A DNA stretch of 64,000 nucleotides, from contig NZ_CP092827.1 in the NCBI RefSeq assembly GCF_022533585.1, forward strand, positions 187,001-251,000. The letters run 5' to 3'. The stretch is from Pseudomonas sp. LS.1a. GTDB lineage: Bacteria; Pseudomonadota; Gammaproteobacteria; Pseudomonadales; Pseudomonadaceae. The notes under the pieces are model-generated. The model was not told where the DNA came from. It saw nothing but the letters and a program-made list of their open reading frames with translations, and searched no databases. Positions 47,573-57,912 of the stretch are shown here, piece by piece (position 1 is the first letter of the stretch; each line of letters begins with the position of its first letter). The translations under genes and the position numbers were made by a program.

Positions 47573-49576
47573 ATGAGTGCATCGACCTCTTCACTTGCCA
47601 ACGGCAAGATCCGCATGAACCCCCCGGTGTTCTATTTCGCGGCAAGTTTCATCCTCATCTTCGGCCTGGTGGTCATTTCCTATCCGCAAGCAGCAGGCGA
47701 CTGGTTGCTGGCGGCGCAGAACTGGGCGGCCAACACGGTCGGCTGGTACTACATGCTGGCGATGACGCTGTACCTGGTCTTCGTGGTGGTCACCGCCTTG
47801 TCCGGCTACGGCAAGATCAAGCTCGGTGCCGACCACGACGAGCCCGAGTTCAGCTACCTGTCGTGGGCCGGCATGCTGTTCGCCGCCGGCATCAGCATCA
47901 CCTTGTTCTTCTTCTGCGTTTCCGAACCCTTGACCCACATGCTGCAGCCGCCCCAGGGCGAAGCGGGCACGGCCGAGGCCGGGCGCCAGGCGATGCAGAT
48001 CCTGTTCCTGCACTGGGGCCTGCATGGCTGGGGCGTGTTCGCCTTCGTCGGCATGGCGCTGGCCTACTTCGCCTACCGGCACAACCTGCCGCTGGCCTTG
48101 CGTTCAGCGTTGTACCCGCTGATCGGCAAGCGCATCAACGGGCCGATCGGTTATGCAGTGGACGGTTTCGGCATCATCGCCACGGTGTTCGGCCTGGGTG
48201 CCGACATGGGCTTTGGCGTGCTGCACCTGAACGCCGGCCTCGACTACCTGTTCGGCATCGACCACAGCCAGTGGGTGCAGGTACTGCTCATCACCCTGAT
48301 GATGGGCGCGGCGGTGGCCGTGGCCGTCGCCGGGGTGGAGAAGGGCGTGCGGGTGATGAGCGACATCAACCTGTTCCTGGCCTGCGCGCTGTTGCTGTTC
48401 GTGTTGTTCGCCGGGCCTACCCAGCACCTGTTCAACACGCTGATCCAGAACCTCGGCGACTACCTGGGGGCCTTGCCGCGCAAGAGCTTCGACGTCTATG
48501 CCTACGGCGAGAACCGCGACTGGCTGGGCGGCTGGACGGTGTTCTACTGGGCCTGGTGGATTGCCTGGGCGCCGTTCGTGGGCCTGTTCATCGCCCGCAT
48601 TTCCCGTGGCCGCACCATCCGCGAGTTCGTCTTTGGCGTGCTGTTGATTCCGCTGGGCTTCACCTTGGCGTGGATGTCGATCTTCGGCAACAGCGCCCTG
48701 GACCAGGTCATCAACCACGGCATGACCGCGCTGGGCCAGTCGGCGCTGGATAACCCGTCGATGAGCCTGTACCTGCTGCTGGAGACCTACCCCTGGAGCA
48801 AGACGGTGATCGCCGTGACGGTGTTCATCAGTTTCGTGTTCTTCGTCACCTCGGCCGACTCGGGCACCGTGGTGCTGTCGACCTTGTCGGCCAAGGGTGG
48901 TGACACCGACGAGGACGGGCCGAACTGGCTGCGCATCTTCTGGGGCGCGATGACGGCGTTGATCACCAGTGCGTTGTTGTTCGCCGGCAGCATCGATTCG
49001 CTGAAGTCGGCGGTGGTGCTGACCTCGTTGCCATTCTCGCTGATCTTGCTGTGCATGATGTGGGGGCTGCACAAGGCGTTCTACCTGGAGTCGCAACGGC
49101 AGATCGCGCAGATGCATTCGCTGGCCCCGTTCGCCCAGTCACGCCGCGGCCGTGGTGGCTGGCGCCAGCGCCTGAGCCAGGCGGTGCACTTCCCGTCGCG
49201 TGATGAGGTGTACCGCTTCATGGACGACGTGGTACGCCCGGCGATTGCCGATGTGCGTGAGGTGTTCGAGCAGAAGGGGTTGGTGCTGATTACCCAGGAC
49301 GACCCGAGCCATGACAACGTCAGCCTGAAGATTGGCCATGGCGAGGAACAGCCGTTCATTTACCAGGTACAGATGCGTGGTTACTTCACACCATCGTTCG
49401 CCCTGGGTGGGCTGGGTACGCAGGAGTTGAAGAACCGCCGTTACTACCGGGCGGAGGTGCACCTGAGCGAAGGCAGCCAGAACTATGACCTGGTGGGCTA
49501 CAGCAAGGAGCAGATCATCAACGACATCCTCGACCAGTACGAAAGGCACATGCAGTTCCTGCATCTGGTCAGATAG
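47573..49576 (+). CDS. BCCT-family transporter, probable choline transporter BetT-like
   Basis: Secondary transporter (667 aa) of the betaine/choline/carnitine family. Start ATG 47573 has GAGGTG nine bases upstream. Twelve predicted helices (to about 520) and a long cytoplasmic C-terminal tail like BetT. The fourth-helix signature reads AGISITLFFFCVSEPL, lacking the glycine-rich GMGIG of Na-coupled BetP, which fits proton-coupled members; the Trp box WTVFYWAWWIAWAPFVG is intact for a trimethylammonium ligand. Met content is ordinary. A BetI-like palindrome upstream supports choline rather than a sulfur role. Confidence 0.85.
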   Translation: MSASTSSLANGKIRMNPPVFYFAASFILIFGLVVISYPQAAGDWLLAAQNWAANTVGWYYMLAMTLYLVFVVVTALSGYGKIKLGADHDEPEFSYLSWAGMLFAAGISITLFFFCVSEPLTHMLQPPQGEAGTAEAGRQAMQILFLHWGLHGWGVFAFVGMALAYFAYRHNLPLALRSALYPLIGKRINGPIGYAVDGFGIIATVFGLGADMGFGVLHLNAGLDYLFGIDHSQWVQVLLITLMMGAAVAVAVAGVEKGVRVMSDINLFLACALLLFVLFAGPTQHLFNTLIQNLGDYLGALPRKSFDVYAYGENRDWLGGWTVFYWAWWIAWAPFVGLFIARISRGRTIREFVFGVLLIPLGFTLAWMSIFGNSALDQVINHGMTALGQSALDNPSMSLYLLLETYPWSKTVIAVTVFISFVFFVTSADSGTVVLSTLSAKGGDTDEDGPNWLRIFWGAMTALITSALLFAGSIDSLKSAVVLTSLPFSLILLCMMWGLHKAFYLESQRQIAQMHSLAPFAQSRRGRGGWRQRLSQAVHFPSRDEVYRFMDDVVRPAIADVREVFEQKGLVLITQDDPSHDNVSLKIGHGEEQPFIYQVQMRGYFTPSFALGGLGTQELKNRRYYRAEVHLSEGSQNYDLVGYSKEQIINDILDQYERHMQFLHLVR

Positions 49577-49585
49577 TAACCTGTA

Positions 49586-49684
49586 CCGGCCTCTTCGCGG
49601 GTAAACCCGCTCCCACAGGTATAACACTGGCTTCAATACCGGTGCGGTACCTGTGGGAGCGGGTTTACCCGCGAAGAGGCCGGC
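49586..49684. repeat. REP pair
   Basis: GGCCTCTTCGCGGGTAAACC and a near-perfect inverted copy between the convergent BCCT and tauD genes. Confidence 0.92.
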
Positions 49685-49702
49685 ACTGCTGATGCATCTC
49701 TA

Positions 49703-50584
<882 letters not shown>

Positions 50585-51424
50585 TCAGTGGCTCTGCCCG
50601 TGCCAAGGCACCAGTTTGCGTTGCAGGGCACGCAGGCTCATTTCCAGGGCGAAGGCGATCAGGGCGATCAGCAGAATGCCCAGCACCACCACATCGGTAA
50701 CCAGGAACTGCGCCGCCGACTGCACCATGAAGCCCAGGCCGCTGGTGGCGGCGATCAGCTCGGCGGCCACCAGGGTCGACCAGCCGACCCCCAGGCCAAT
50801 GCGGATGCCGGTGAGGATGTCGGGCAGGGCGCTGGGCAGGATCACGTGGCGGATCAGCTGGGCCTTGGTCGCGCCCAGCGACTGCGCGGCACGCAGCTTG
50901 GCCGGGTCGACCGTGCGCACGCCGGTGGCAGTGGCAATGGCGATGGGGGCGAAGATCGCCAGGTAGATCAGCAGCACCTTCGACAACTCGCCGATGCCGC
51001 ACCAGATGACGATCAGCGGCAAGTAGGCCAGCGGTGGGATCGGCCGGTAAAACTCGATCAGCGGGTCGAGAATGCCGCGGGCCACGCGGTTGTAGCCGAT
51101 GGCGATGCCCACCGGGATGGCGGTGAGGGTGGCGGCCAGCAGGGCCACGCCGATGCGTCCCAGGCTGGCACCCAGGTGCTGCCACAGGCTGGCATCCATG
51201 TAGCCCTGGGTCAGCAGGGTCCCGGCCTTGCTCAGGATATCGGCGGGCGAGGGCAGGAACAGTGGCTCGATCCAGCCGGCCGCGGTCACCAGCCACCAGG
51301 CCAACAGCAGGCTGGCCAGGGTCAGGGTGCTGATCCAGCGAGTGGGCAGGGGGCGGCGCAGCTTGGCGGCTGGCCGGTGTTGGGTGTTGCGTTTGCCGGT
51401 GACCGGCAGGTCCAGGCTGCTCAT
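50585..51424 (-). CDS. tauC: Taurine ABC transporter permease
   Basis: Inner-membrane permease (279 aa) with six helices and the EAA-like loop [24 protein letters not shown], split here as [10 protein letters not shown] and ILPSALP. Long basic N-terminal tail before the first helix. The start overlaps tauB by ATGA. Part of the taurine importer TauABC. Confidence 0.92.
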   Translation of the reverse strand: MSSLDLPVTGKRNTQHRPAAKLRRPLPTRWISTLTLASLLLAWWLVTAAGWIEPLFLPSPADILSKAGTLLTQGYMDASLWQHLGASLGRIGVALLAATLTAIPVGIAIGYNRVARGILDPLIEFYRPIPPLAYLPLIVIWCGIGELSKVLLIYLAIFAPIAIATATGVRTVDPAKLRAAQSLGATKAQLIRHVILPSALPDILTGIRIGLGVGWSTLVAAELIAATSGLGFMVQSAAQFLVTDVVVLGILLIALIAFALEMSLRALQRKLVPWHGQSH

Positions 51425-52209
51425 GCGCGCTCCTGCAGGCTTTGACGTTGAGAGAACACCCGCGCCAGTACATGCTCGCGGGTTTCGATGAAGGCGGGGT
51501 CGGATTTGATCGCCCGCGCCGATTCACCGGCTGCATAGCGTTGGCCGAAGTCCAGTTGCAGGCGCTCCACCACGCGCCCCGGGTTGGGCGCCAGCAGCAC
51601 CAGCTCGCTGGCGAGGAACACGGCTTCTTCGATGTCGTGGGTAATCAGGAACACCGGCTTGGCGGTGCGCTGCCACACCTGCAGCAACAACTCCTGCATC
51701 TGCTCGCGGGTGAAGGCATCGAGTGCGCCAAACGGCTCGTCCATCAGCAGCACCCGTGGGTCGGCTGCCAGCGCCCGGGCCAGGCCCACACGCTGTTTCT
51801 GGCCACCGGACAATTGCCATATACGCCGCTCGCCAAACCCGTCGAGGTCGACCAGGGCCAGCATTTCGCGGGCCTTGGTTTCACGCTCGGCGCGTGGCAC
51901 ACCGGCCAGTTCCAGGCCAAAGGCGACGTTGCCCAGCACGTTCTGCCAAGGCAGCAGCGCATCGTCCTGAAATACCACGCCGCGCTCGGCGCCGGGGCCC
52001 TGCACGGGTACGCCGTCCAAAGTGATGCGCCCGCCGCTGGGGGCGACGAAGCCAGCGATCAGGTTGAGCAGCGAGGTCTTGCCGCTGCCGGAAGGCCCCA
52101 GGGCCACCAGCAGTTGGCGCGGCCCCAGGCTCAGGTTGATGTCGGCCAGTACCGGGGTTTCGGCACCGGGGTACTGTGCGCTGATGCGCTCCAGTTCGAG
52201 CAAGGCCAT
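51421..52209 (-). CDS. tauB: Taurine ABC transporter ATPase
   Basis: ATPase of 262 residues: Walker [10 protein letters not shown], signature LSGGQKQRV, Walker [13 protein letters not shown]. In many members of this class the Walker A loop reads GCGKS or GCGKT; here the Cys is Ser, and no Cys occurs in the chain. The C-terminus is extended by about 20 residues. Between tauA (27-base gap) and tauC (overlap). Confidence 0.93.
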   Translation of the reverse strand: MALLELERISAQYPGAETPVLADINLSLGPRQLLVALGPSGSGKTSLLNLIAGFVAPSGGRITLDGVPVQGPGAERGVVFQDDALLPWQNVLGNVAFGLELAGVPRAERETKAREMLALVDLDGFGERRIWQLSGGQKQRVGLARALAADPRVLLMDEPFGALDAFTREQMQELLLQVWQRTAKPVFLITHDIEEAVFLASELVLLAPNPGRVVERLQLDFGQRYAAGESARAIKSDPAFIETREHVLARVFSQRQSLQERA

Positions 52210-52236
52210 GGCAGGCTCCGGTCGGTTTCTACAGGC

Positions 52237-53208
52237 TTAGTTGGGGAGGTACTGGGCGCTGACGTACGGCGAGTAGTCCGGCAGCACCGCGTCGACCTTG
52301 CCTTGCTGCTTGAGGAAGGTGGCCGTGTCGGTCAGCGCCTGGGTGGTCGGTGCGCCCAGTGCGTTGGCCTGGTCGGCGGCCAGCGGGTAGACGTTGCCCT
52401 GCAGCAGCACCGGGATGTCGGCAGGCTTGGCGCCCGACAGTTTGGCCAGCTTGCTCACGTTGTCGGGGTTGGCCAGCCAGGCTTGCGGGTTCTTGCGGTA
52501 GTCGGCGTAGGCATCGAGGGTGACCTTGGCAAAGGCCTTGACCACGTCGGGGTGCTTGGCGGCGAAGTCCTTGCGCACGATCCAGGCGTCGAAGGTCGGT
52601 GCGCCTTTCTTGGCCAGCTCGCCGGAGGTGATCAGCACCTTGCCGTTTTCCTTGGCCACGCCCAGGGCCGGGTCCCAGACATAGGTGGCGTCGATGTCGC
52701 CGCGCTTCCAGGCGGCAATGATCGCCGGCGGCGCCAGGTTGAGGATCTGCACCTTGGCCGGGTCGATGTTCCAGCTTTTCAGCGCGGCCAGCAGGCTGTA
52801 GTGGCCGGTGGAGACGAACGGCACGGCGACTTTCTTGCCGACCAGGTCTTGCGGCGTCTTGATGCTGTCGCGGGCAACCAGGGCTTCACCGGCGCCAATC
52901 TGCGTGGCGATCAGGAAGGTCTCGACTGGCAGCTTGCGGGTGGCGGCGGCGGCCAGCGGGCTGGAGCCCAGGTAGCCGATCTGCACATCGCCGCTGGCTA
53001 CGGCAGTGATCACGTCGGCGCCGTTGTCGAATTTGCGCCAGTCGATGCTGGCCTTGCTGGCTTTTTCGTAGTCGCCATCGACCTGCGCCACCTTGGCCGG
53101 GTCGACAGTGGTCTGGTAAGCCACGGTCAGGTCGGCAGCCTGGGCCAACCAGCTGGCGCTGGCGAGGGTCAGGGCGGCGAACAGGCGCAGCGGAGCGTGC
53201 GGGATCAT
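52237..53208 (-). CDS. tauA: Taurine-binding periplasmic protein
   Basis: Binding protein (323 aa) with signal peptide ending SWLAQAAD. VAYQTTVDPAKVAQVDG and QIGYLGSSPLAAAATR are the TauA marks; WDPALG lies in the ligand cleft region. Start ATG 53208 follows AGAGGTT. The whole chain after the initiator is free of Met and Cys. First gene of the operon, divergent from the porin gene with a 564-base gap. Confidence 0.93.
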   Translation of the reverse strand: MIPHAPLRLFAALTLASASWLAQAADLTVAYQTTVDPAKVAQVDGDYEKASKASIDWRKFDNGADVITAVASGDVQIGYLGSSPLAAAATRKLPVETFLIATQIGAGEALVARDSIKTPQDLVGKKVAVPFVSTGHYSLLAALKSWNIDPAKVQILNLAPPAIIAAWKRGDIDATYVWDPALGVAKENGKVLITSGELAKKGAPTFDAWIVRKDFAAKHPDVVKAFAKVTLDAYADYRKNPQAWLANPDNVSKLAKLSGAKPADIPVLLQGNVYPLAADQANALGAPTTQALTDTATFLKQQGKVDAVLPDYSPYVSAQYLPN

Positions 53209-53772
53209 GGTGAACCTCTCGTCAGGCAATCGATGTGATGGATGGCGAGAAGGCTAAATGATCTAAGAAAAGTAAAATAAATAACTTTTTTGCATTAGCT
53301 TAGGAGCCAATTGCTTTAACGGTGCCGCCTTTATGCGATACCTGTGGGAGCTGGCATGCCCGCTCCCACATCGACCGCACAAAGGTTGCAACGTAGGTGA
53401 TCTTGCGCAATGGCGAAATCACAGACGGCTGCTAGGCTTTTTCGTCCCTATAGAACGATACGGAATTAGGTTATGAGCAAACGTTTGCAAATAACCAATG
53501 GTTATTAGAGGCGAGCTGCTGCTAACGAATGGCAGTAACAGTTCCTAACATATTCCGTAAAAATCTTACCAATTCATAAAACGGTCATTTTGGATTTATA
53601 GGATTGTCATTATCCTGTAGCGCAGGTGGCGTCTTAGACCAAAGTCGCGAAACGTTTAGAAACGATTGACTTAACGGTCACGCTTTGGGACTAAATCGCC
53701 AATCCACGGTGAGCGGGGCAGCAGATCCCACCGCCAGAGATACACAAGAATTAGAACGTAGAGGAGCAAAAT
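53209..53772. other. 564-base divergent regulatory region between tauA and the porin gene
   Basis: No gene is seen. AT-rich sequence near 53255-53300 probably holds the tau promoter. A single degraded REP (CTGTGGGAGCTGGCATGCCC) lies at 53341-53371. GGAATTA (53462) and its reverse form TATTCCG (53551) recall boxes before other sulfur genes. The perfect palindrome ATAACCAATGGTTAT is at 53491-53505. A -35-like TTGACT at 53666 precedes the porin start by about 100 bases. Confidence 0.6.
53491..53505. promoter_or_regulatory. Palindrome ATAACCAATGGTTAT
   Basis: Perfect 7-bp arms with one central base. A 13/15 match lies at 55175-55189, upstream of lsfA, so the porin gene is bracketed by two copies. 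Possible operator of an unidentified regulator. Confidence 0.4.
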
Positions 53773-55113
53773 ATGTACAAGTCCAGCCTGGCCCTGGCCG
53801 TGGCACTGGGGGTTCTCGCCCAACAAGCAGGCGCTGCCGGTTTCGTTGAAGACAGCAAACTGTCGCTCAGCTCGCGCACCATGTACTTCAACAACGACAA
53901 CCGTGAAGACCACGCAAAACCTGGCGCAGAACGTCCAGATCAGCGTGAATCCGGCCAGGGCTTCAAGCTCGACTACCTCTCCGGCTTCACTGAAGGTACC
54001 GTTGGCTTTGGTGTTGATGCCCAAGCGCTGTGGGGTATTCACCTGGATGGTGGCGAGGGTTACCACAAGGGTGGTTTCTTCCCGGATGACGGCAAAGGCT
54101 CCGCAGCCCAGTGGGCTCGTTTCGGTGCCAACGCCAAGGCTCGCTTCTCGAAGACCGAAGCGCACTTCGGTAGCGCGCTCGCGCCGAACCTGCCGATCCT
54201 GGTCTCCAACGATGGTCGTCTGCTGCCGCAGACCTTCGAGGGTGGCACCATCACCTCGAAGGAAATCGACAACCTGACCATCAATGCCGGTCAGCTGACC
54301 CACGCCATGGGCCGTGCCTCGAGCAACCGTACCGGCCTGTCCGTAGCGGGCGCTACCGCTGAAAGCAACAAGTTCCGCTACGGCGGCCTGGACTACAAGC
54401 TCACTCCAGACCTGACCCTGCAGTACTACTACTCGAACCTGGAAGACTTCTACAAGCAGCACTTCCTGGGTGCTACCCACGTCTTCAAGATTGCTGACGA
54501 CCAGTCGTTCAAGACCGACCTGCGCTACTTCGATAGCAGCAGCGACGGCAAAAACGGCAACGACAGCACCTACAACTTCAACAACAACGGTGGCTACGCC
54601 AAGAACACCGGCGAAATCGACAACAAAACCTGGTCCGCCATGTTCACCTATACCCTGGGTGGCCACGCGCTGATGCTCGGTCACCAGCAGGTTGGCGACG
54701 ACGGTGGCTTCGTATGGCTGAACCAGGGCAGCCTGGTCAACGACAGCGGTACTTCGGAAGGTGCTGGTGGTTCCAGCTTCTACCTGTTCACCGACAGCAT
54801 GATCAACCAGTTCGCCCGTGCTGGCGAGAACACCACCTTCGGTCAGTACTCCTACGACTTCGCGGCTCTGGGCGTTCCAGGCCTGAAGGCATCGCTGGCC
54901 TACCTGCGTGGTGACGATATCCGCAACAAGTCGGGCAACGGCACCTACAACGAGTGGGAACGTGACGCACGCGTCGACTACACCATTCAGCAAGGCACCT
55001 TCAAAGGCTTGGGCTTCAGCCTGCGTCAAGGCGTCTACCGTGGTAGCGGCGAGAGCAGCTCTGACCAGGATCAGGCACGCTTCATCGTGAACTACACTTA
55101 CGCCTTCATGTAA
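53773..55113 (+). CDS. OprD-family outer-membrane porin (OprE-like)
   Basis: Outer-membrane channel of 446 residues with signal peptide ending QQAGAAGF. The OprD family is shown by GFVEDSKLSLSSRTMYFNND at the mature N-terminus (in part), the LTINAGQLTHAMG region, and a barrel ending in Tyr-Ala-Phe-Met. Strong codon bias indicates high expression. The gene lies between tau and lsfA-ssu, so it may admit sulfonates, but the family also serves amino acids and aromatic acids and its Met content (about six internal) is not minimal. GAGGAG precedes the start. Confidence 0.9.
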   Translation: MYKSSLALAVALGVLAQQAGAAGFVEDSKLSLSSRTMYFNNDNREDHAKPGAERPDQRESGQGFKLDYLSGFTEGTVGFGVDAQALWGIHLDGGEGYHKGGFFPDDGKGSAAQWARFGANAKARFSKTEAHFGSALAPNLPILVSNDGRLLPQTFEGGTITSKEIDNLTINAGQLTHAMGRASSNRTGLSVAGATAESNKFRYGGLDYKLTPDLTLQYYYSNLEDFYKQHFLGATHVFKIADDQSFKTDLRYFDSSSDGKNGNDSTYNFNNNGGYAKNTGEIDNKTWSAMFTYTLGGHALMLGHQQVGDDGGFVWLNQGSLVNDSGTSEGAGGSSFYLFTDSMINQFARAGENTTFGQYSYDFAALGVPGLKASLAYLRGDDIRNKSGNGTYNEWERDARVDYTIQQGTFKGLGFSLRQGVYRGSGESSSDQDQARFIVNYTYAFM

Positions 55114-55130
55114 GTTCCAGCGTTACCAAA

Positions 55131-55158
55131 AGAGCCTCGCCTAGTGCGAGGCTTTTTT
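55131..55158 (+). terminator. Terminator after the porin gene
   Basis: GCCTCGC-CTAGT-GCGAGGC hairpin followed by six T. Confidence 0.95.
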
Positions 55159-55174
55159 GTACCTGCGATTTAGT

Positions 55175-55189
55175 ATGACCAATGGTTAT
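55175..55189. promoter_or_regulatory. Second copy of the ACCAATGGTTAT palindrome, upstream of lsfA
   Basis: Reads ATGACCAATGGTTAT, differing from the 53491 copy in two bases. Directly downstream AATAAATCAGTATTTATT (55191-55208) is another perfect palindrome (7-bp arms). Both lie within 110 bases of the lsfA start. Confidence 0.4.
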
Positions 55190-55280
55190 AAATAAATCAG
55201 TATTTATTCTTTTTATTTTTAATCGAATGCAGGCACATTGAACCCACACGGTACAGAACCCAGCACAGGAGCCGCAGCCC

Positions 55281-55919
55281 ATGAGCCTTAAACTCGGCGA
55301 TATCGCCCCCGATTTCGAACAGGATTCCAGCGAAGGCAAAATCCGCTTCCACGAGTGGCTGGGCAACAGCTGGGGGGTGTTGTTCTCCCATCCGGCCGAC
55401 TTCACCCCGGTGTGCACCACCGAGCTGGGGCTGACCGCCAAGCTCAAGGACGATTTCGCCAAACGCGGGGTCAAGGCCATTGCCCTGTCGGTGGACCCGG
55501 TCGATTCGCACCACCGCTGGATCGATGACATCAACGAAACCCAGAACACCGTGGTCAACTTCCCGATCATTGCCGACGCCGACCGCAAGGTGTCCGACCT
55601 GTACGACCTGATCCACCCGAACGCCAGCGACACCCTGACCGTGCGCTCGCTGTTTGTCATCGACCCGAACAAGAAGGTGCGCCTGACCATCACCTACCCG
55701 GCCAGTACCGGGCGCAACTTCAACGAAATCCTGCGGGTGATCGACTCGCTGCAGTTGACCGACAACCACAAGGTCGCCACGCCAGGTAACTGGCAGGACG
55801 GTGACGACGTGGTGATCGTGCCCTCGCTGAAGGACGAGGAAGAGATCAGGCAGCGCTTCCCCAAAGGTTACCGGGCGGTCAAACCCTATCTGCGGCTGAC
55901 CCCGCAGCCTAATCGTTAA
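55281..55919 (+). CDS. lsfA: 1-Cys peroxiredoxin LsfA
   Basis: Prx6-type thiol peroxidase of 212 residues, named for low-sulfur induction in P. putida. The peroxidatic Cys45 lies in DFTPVCTTELG and is the only Cys in the protein, so it is a 1-Cys enzyme needing an external reductant; there is no internal Met either. Start ATG follows CACAGGAG. It precedes ssuEADCBF in the same direction but a terminator and REP pair lie between, so it is probably a separate transcript protecting cells when thiols are low. Confidence 0.95.
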   Translation: MSLKLGDIAPDFEQDSSEGKIRFHEWLGNSWGVLFSHPADFTPVCTTELGLTAKLKDDFAKRGVKAIALSVDPVDSHHRWIDDINETQNTVVNFPIIADADRKVSDLYDLIHPNASDTLTVRSLFVIDPNKKVRLTITYPASTGRNFNEILRVIDSLQLTDNHKVATPGNWQDGDDVVIVPSLKDEEEIRQRFPKGYRAVKPYLRLTPQPNR

Positions 55920-55961
55920 AGGATTCCTCGTTGCATTGCTCTTAGCCAAGCAGGGATATTC

Positions 55962-55985
55962 GGGCCGTTTCGACGGCCCTTTTTT
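55962..55985 (+). terminator. Terminator after lsfA
   Basis: GGGCCGT-TTCG-ACGGCCC hairpin with a TTCG loop and six T. Confidence 0.95.
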
Positions 55986-56005
55986 ATGCCTGCTGAAACC
56001 CCGCA

Positions 56006-56105
56006 TGGCCCTCTTCGCGGGTAAACCCGCTCCCACAGCGATAGCGCAAGTCTCAGGCCTTGTGCGGTCCCTGTGGGAGCGGGTTCACCCGCGAAAGGGC
56101 CGGCA
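56006..56105. repeat. REP pair between lsfA and ssuE
   Basis: GGCCCTCTTCGCGGGTAAAC and inverted GGGTTCACCCGCGAAAGGGC. The remaining 100 bases to ssuE are AT-rich and carry TGGAATAA at 56123-56130, 79 bases before the start. Confidence 0.9.
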
Positions 56106-56209
56106 TGGGGAATTGATTAAAATGGAATAAACAAATGAAAAAATATGATTTCTAGATATATGTGGCGGCTGTTAATGTCACCTCCAACAAAACACAAGGA
56201 AGCGCTGCA

Positions 56210-56803
56210 ATGCTGGTCGTCTCAATCGGTGGTAGCCCCAGTACCCGTTCACGCTCCGGCGTGCTGCTGGAGCGTTCGCGCCAGTGGCTGCAGGACCGTG
56301 GCGTCGAGGTGGTGACGTTCCAGGTACGTGACTTTCCCGCCGAAGACCTGCTGCATGCCCGTTTCGACAGCCCGCAGGTGCAGCACTTCCAGCAGCTGGT
56401 GGCCCAGGCCGATGGCCTTATCGTCGCCACGCCGGTGTACAAGGCCTCGTTCGCCGGGGCCCTGAAAACCTTGCTCGACCTGCTGCCCGAACGCGCCCTG
56501 GCACACAAGATCGTGTTGCCGATCGCCACCGGCGGCAGCATCGCCCACATGCTGGCGGTGGATTACGCACTGAAGCCCGTGCTGTCGGCACTCAAGGCGC
56601 AGGAGACCCTGCAAGGGATCTTCGCCGACGACAGCCAGGTCGCCTACGCAGAAGGCACCAGGCCCGCGCAGCTGGTAGCAGCGCTGGAAGAACGCCTGCA
56701 CGACGCGCTGGAAACCTTCCACGTTGCCCTGGCCCGCCGGCCGCGCCCCGTGGCCCCCGGCGTATTGAACGAACGTCTGATCAGCGCTCGCTGGAGCATC
56801 TGA
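56210..56803 (+). CDS. ssuE: NAD(P)H-dependent FMN reductase
   Basis: Flavodoxin-fold reductase of 197 residues supplying FMNH2 to SsuD, and possibly to the DszA/SfnB-type enzymes at 39-43 kb, which lack their own reductase. The phosphate-binding loop is [29 protein letters not shown] is typical. ATG 56210 with AAGGAAG upstream. First gene of ssuEADCBF. Confidence 0.94.
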   Translation: MLVVSIGGSPSTRSRSGVLLERSRQWLQDRGVEVVTFQVRDFPAEDLLHARFDSPQVQHFQQLVAQADGLIVATPVYKASFAGALKTLLDLLPERALAHKIVLPIATGGSIAHMLAVDYALKPVLSALKAQETLQGIFADDSQVAYAEGTRPAQLVAALEERLHDALETFHVALARRPRPVAPGVLNERLISARWSI

Positions 56804-56887
56804 CCGGCTCAACCCGCTTCACCACCTTACTCGCCCGACAACGAGGCAAGCAGGTGCAACCCGAACCTACTCGCACAGGAGAGCGCC

Positions 56888-57853
56888 ATGCGCACAGTCT
56901 TCTTGCGTCGCGGTCTGGTCGCCCTGTTTGCGGCGGCTGTGTCCTTCGGCGCCATCACCCAAGCCCAGGCCGAGAGCCTGCGTATCGGTTACCAGAAATA
57001 CGGCACCCTGGTGCTGCTCAAGGCCAAAGGCACGCTGGAAAAGCGCCTGGCCGAGCAGGGCGTGCAGGTGCAATGGACCGAGTTCCCCGGCGGCCCGCAA
57101 CTGCTTGAAGGGCTGAACGTCGGCTCCATCGATTTTGGTGTCACTGGCGAAACCCCACCGGTGTTCGCCCAGGCCGCCGGTGCCGACCTGCTGTACGTCG
57201 CGTACGAACCGCCAGCGCCGCACAGCGAGGCGATCCTGGTGCCGAAGGGCTCGCCGATCCAGTCGGTCAAAGACCTCAAGGGCAAGAAAGTCGCCCTCAA
57301 CAAAGGCTCCAACGTTCACTACCTGCTGGTTCGCGCCCTGGAAGACGCAGGCCTGAAATACAGCGACATCCAGCCGGTGTACCTGCCCCCGGCCGATGCC
57401 CGCGCGGCCTTCGAGCGTGGCAGCGTGGATGCCTGGGTGATCTGGGACCCGTACCAGGCTGCCGCCGAGAAACAGCTGCAGGCTCATACCCTGCGCGACG
57501 GCAAGGGCCTGGTCGACAACCATCAGTTCTACCTGGCCACCCGCAACTACGCGACCCAGCACCCGGCGGTGATCAACACCCTGATCGAAGAAGTGCGCGC
57601 CGTGGGTGAATGGTCCCGGGCCAACCCGCAGGAAGTAACCGACCAGGTCGCGCCGCTGCTCGGCCTGCCCACCGACATCACCCTGACCTCGGTCAAGCGC
57701 CAGGGCTACGGTGCCGCGCCGCTCACCGCCGACGTGGTGGCCGCGCAGCAGAAGATTGCCGACACGTTCCAGGCGCTGAAGCTGATTCCCAAGCCGCTGA
57801 GCATCAAGGACGTGATCTGGACACCCCCGGCCAAGGTCGCCAGTGCGCCTTGA
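56888..57853 (+). CDS. ssuA: Alkanesulfonate-binding periplasmic protein
   Basis: Binding protein (321 aa) with signal peptide ending ITQAQAES. IGYQKYGTLVLLKAKGTLE and the SIDFGVTGETPPVFAQA cleft segment are hallmarks of SsuA. No Met or Cys follows the initiator Met anywhere in the chain. It precedes ssuD by 59 bases. Confidence 0.95.
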   Translation: MRTVFLRRGLVALFAAAVSFGAITQAQAESLRIGYQKYGTLVLLKAKGTLEKRLAEQGVQVQWTEFPGGPQLLEGLNVGSIDFGVTGETPPVFAQAAGADLLYVAYEPPAPHSEAILVPKGSPIQSVKDLKGKKVALNKGSNVHYLLVRALEDAGLKYSDIQPVYLPPADARAAFERGSVDAWVIWDPYQAAAEKQLQAHTLRDGKGLVDNHQFYLATRNYATQHPAVINTLIEEVRAVGEWSRANPQEVTDQVAPLLGLPTDITLTSVKRQGYGAAPLTADVVAAQQKIADTFQALKLIPKPLSIKDVIWTPPAKVASAP

Positions 57854-57912
57854 TTGATTTGCCTACGCCGGGGCGCCGCCCTGGCTGAGCCCCCCTTGAG
57901 GAGACAACTCCA

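Noticed and set aside
47573..49576. BCCT transporter as a sulfate-ester or taurine importer because of its position
   Set aside because: BetI-like operator upstream, quaternary-amine Trp box and normal Met content point to choline; kept only as an alternative in the findings.
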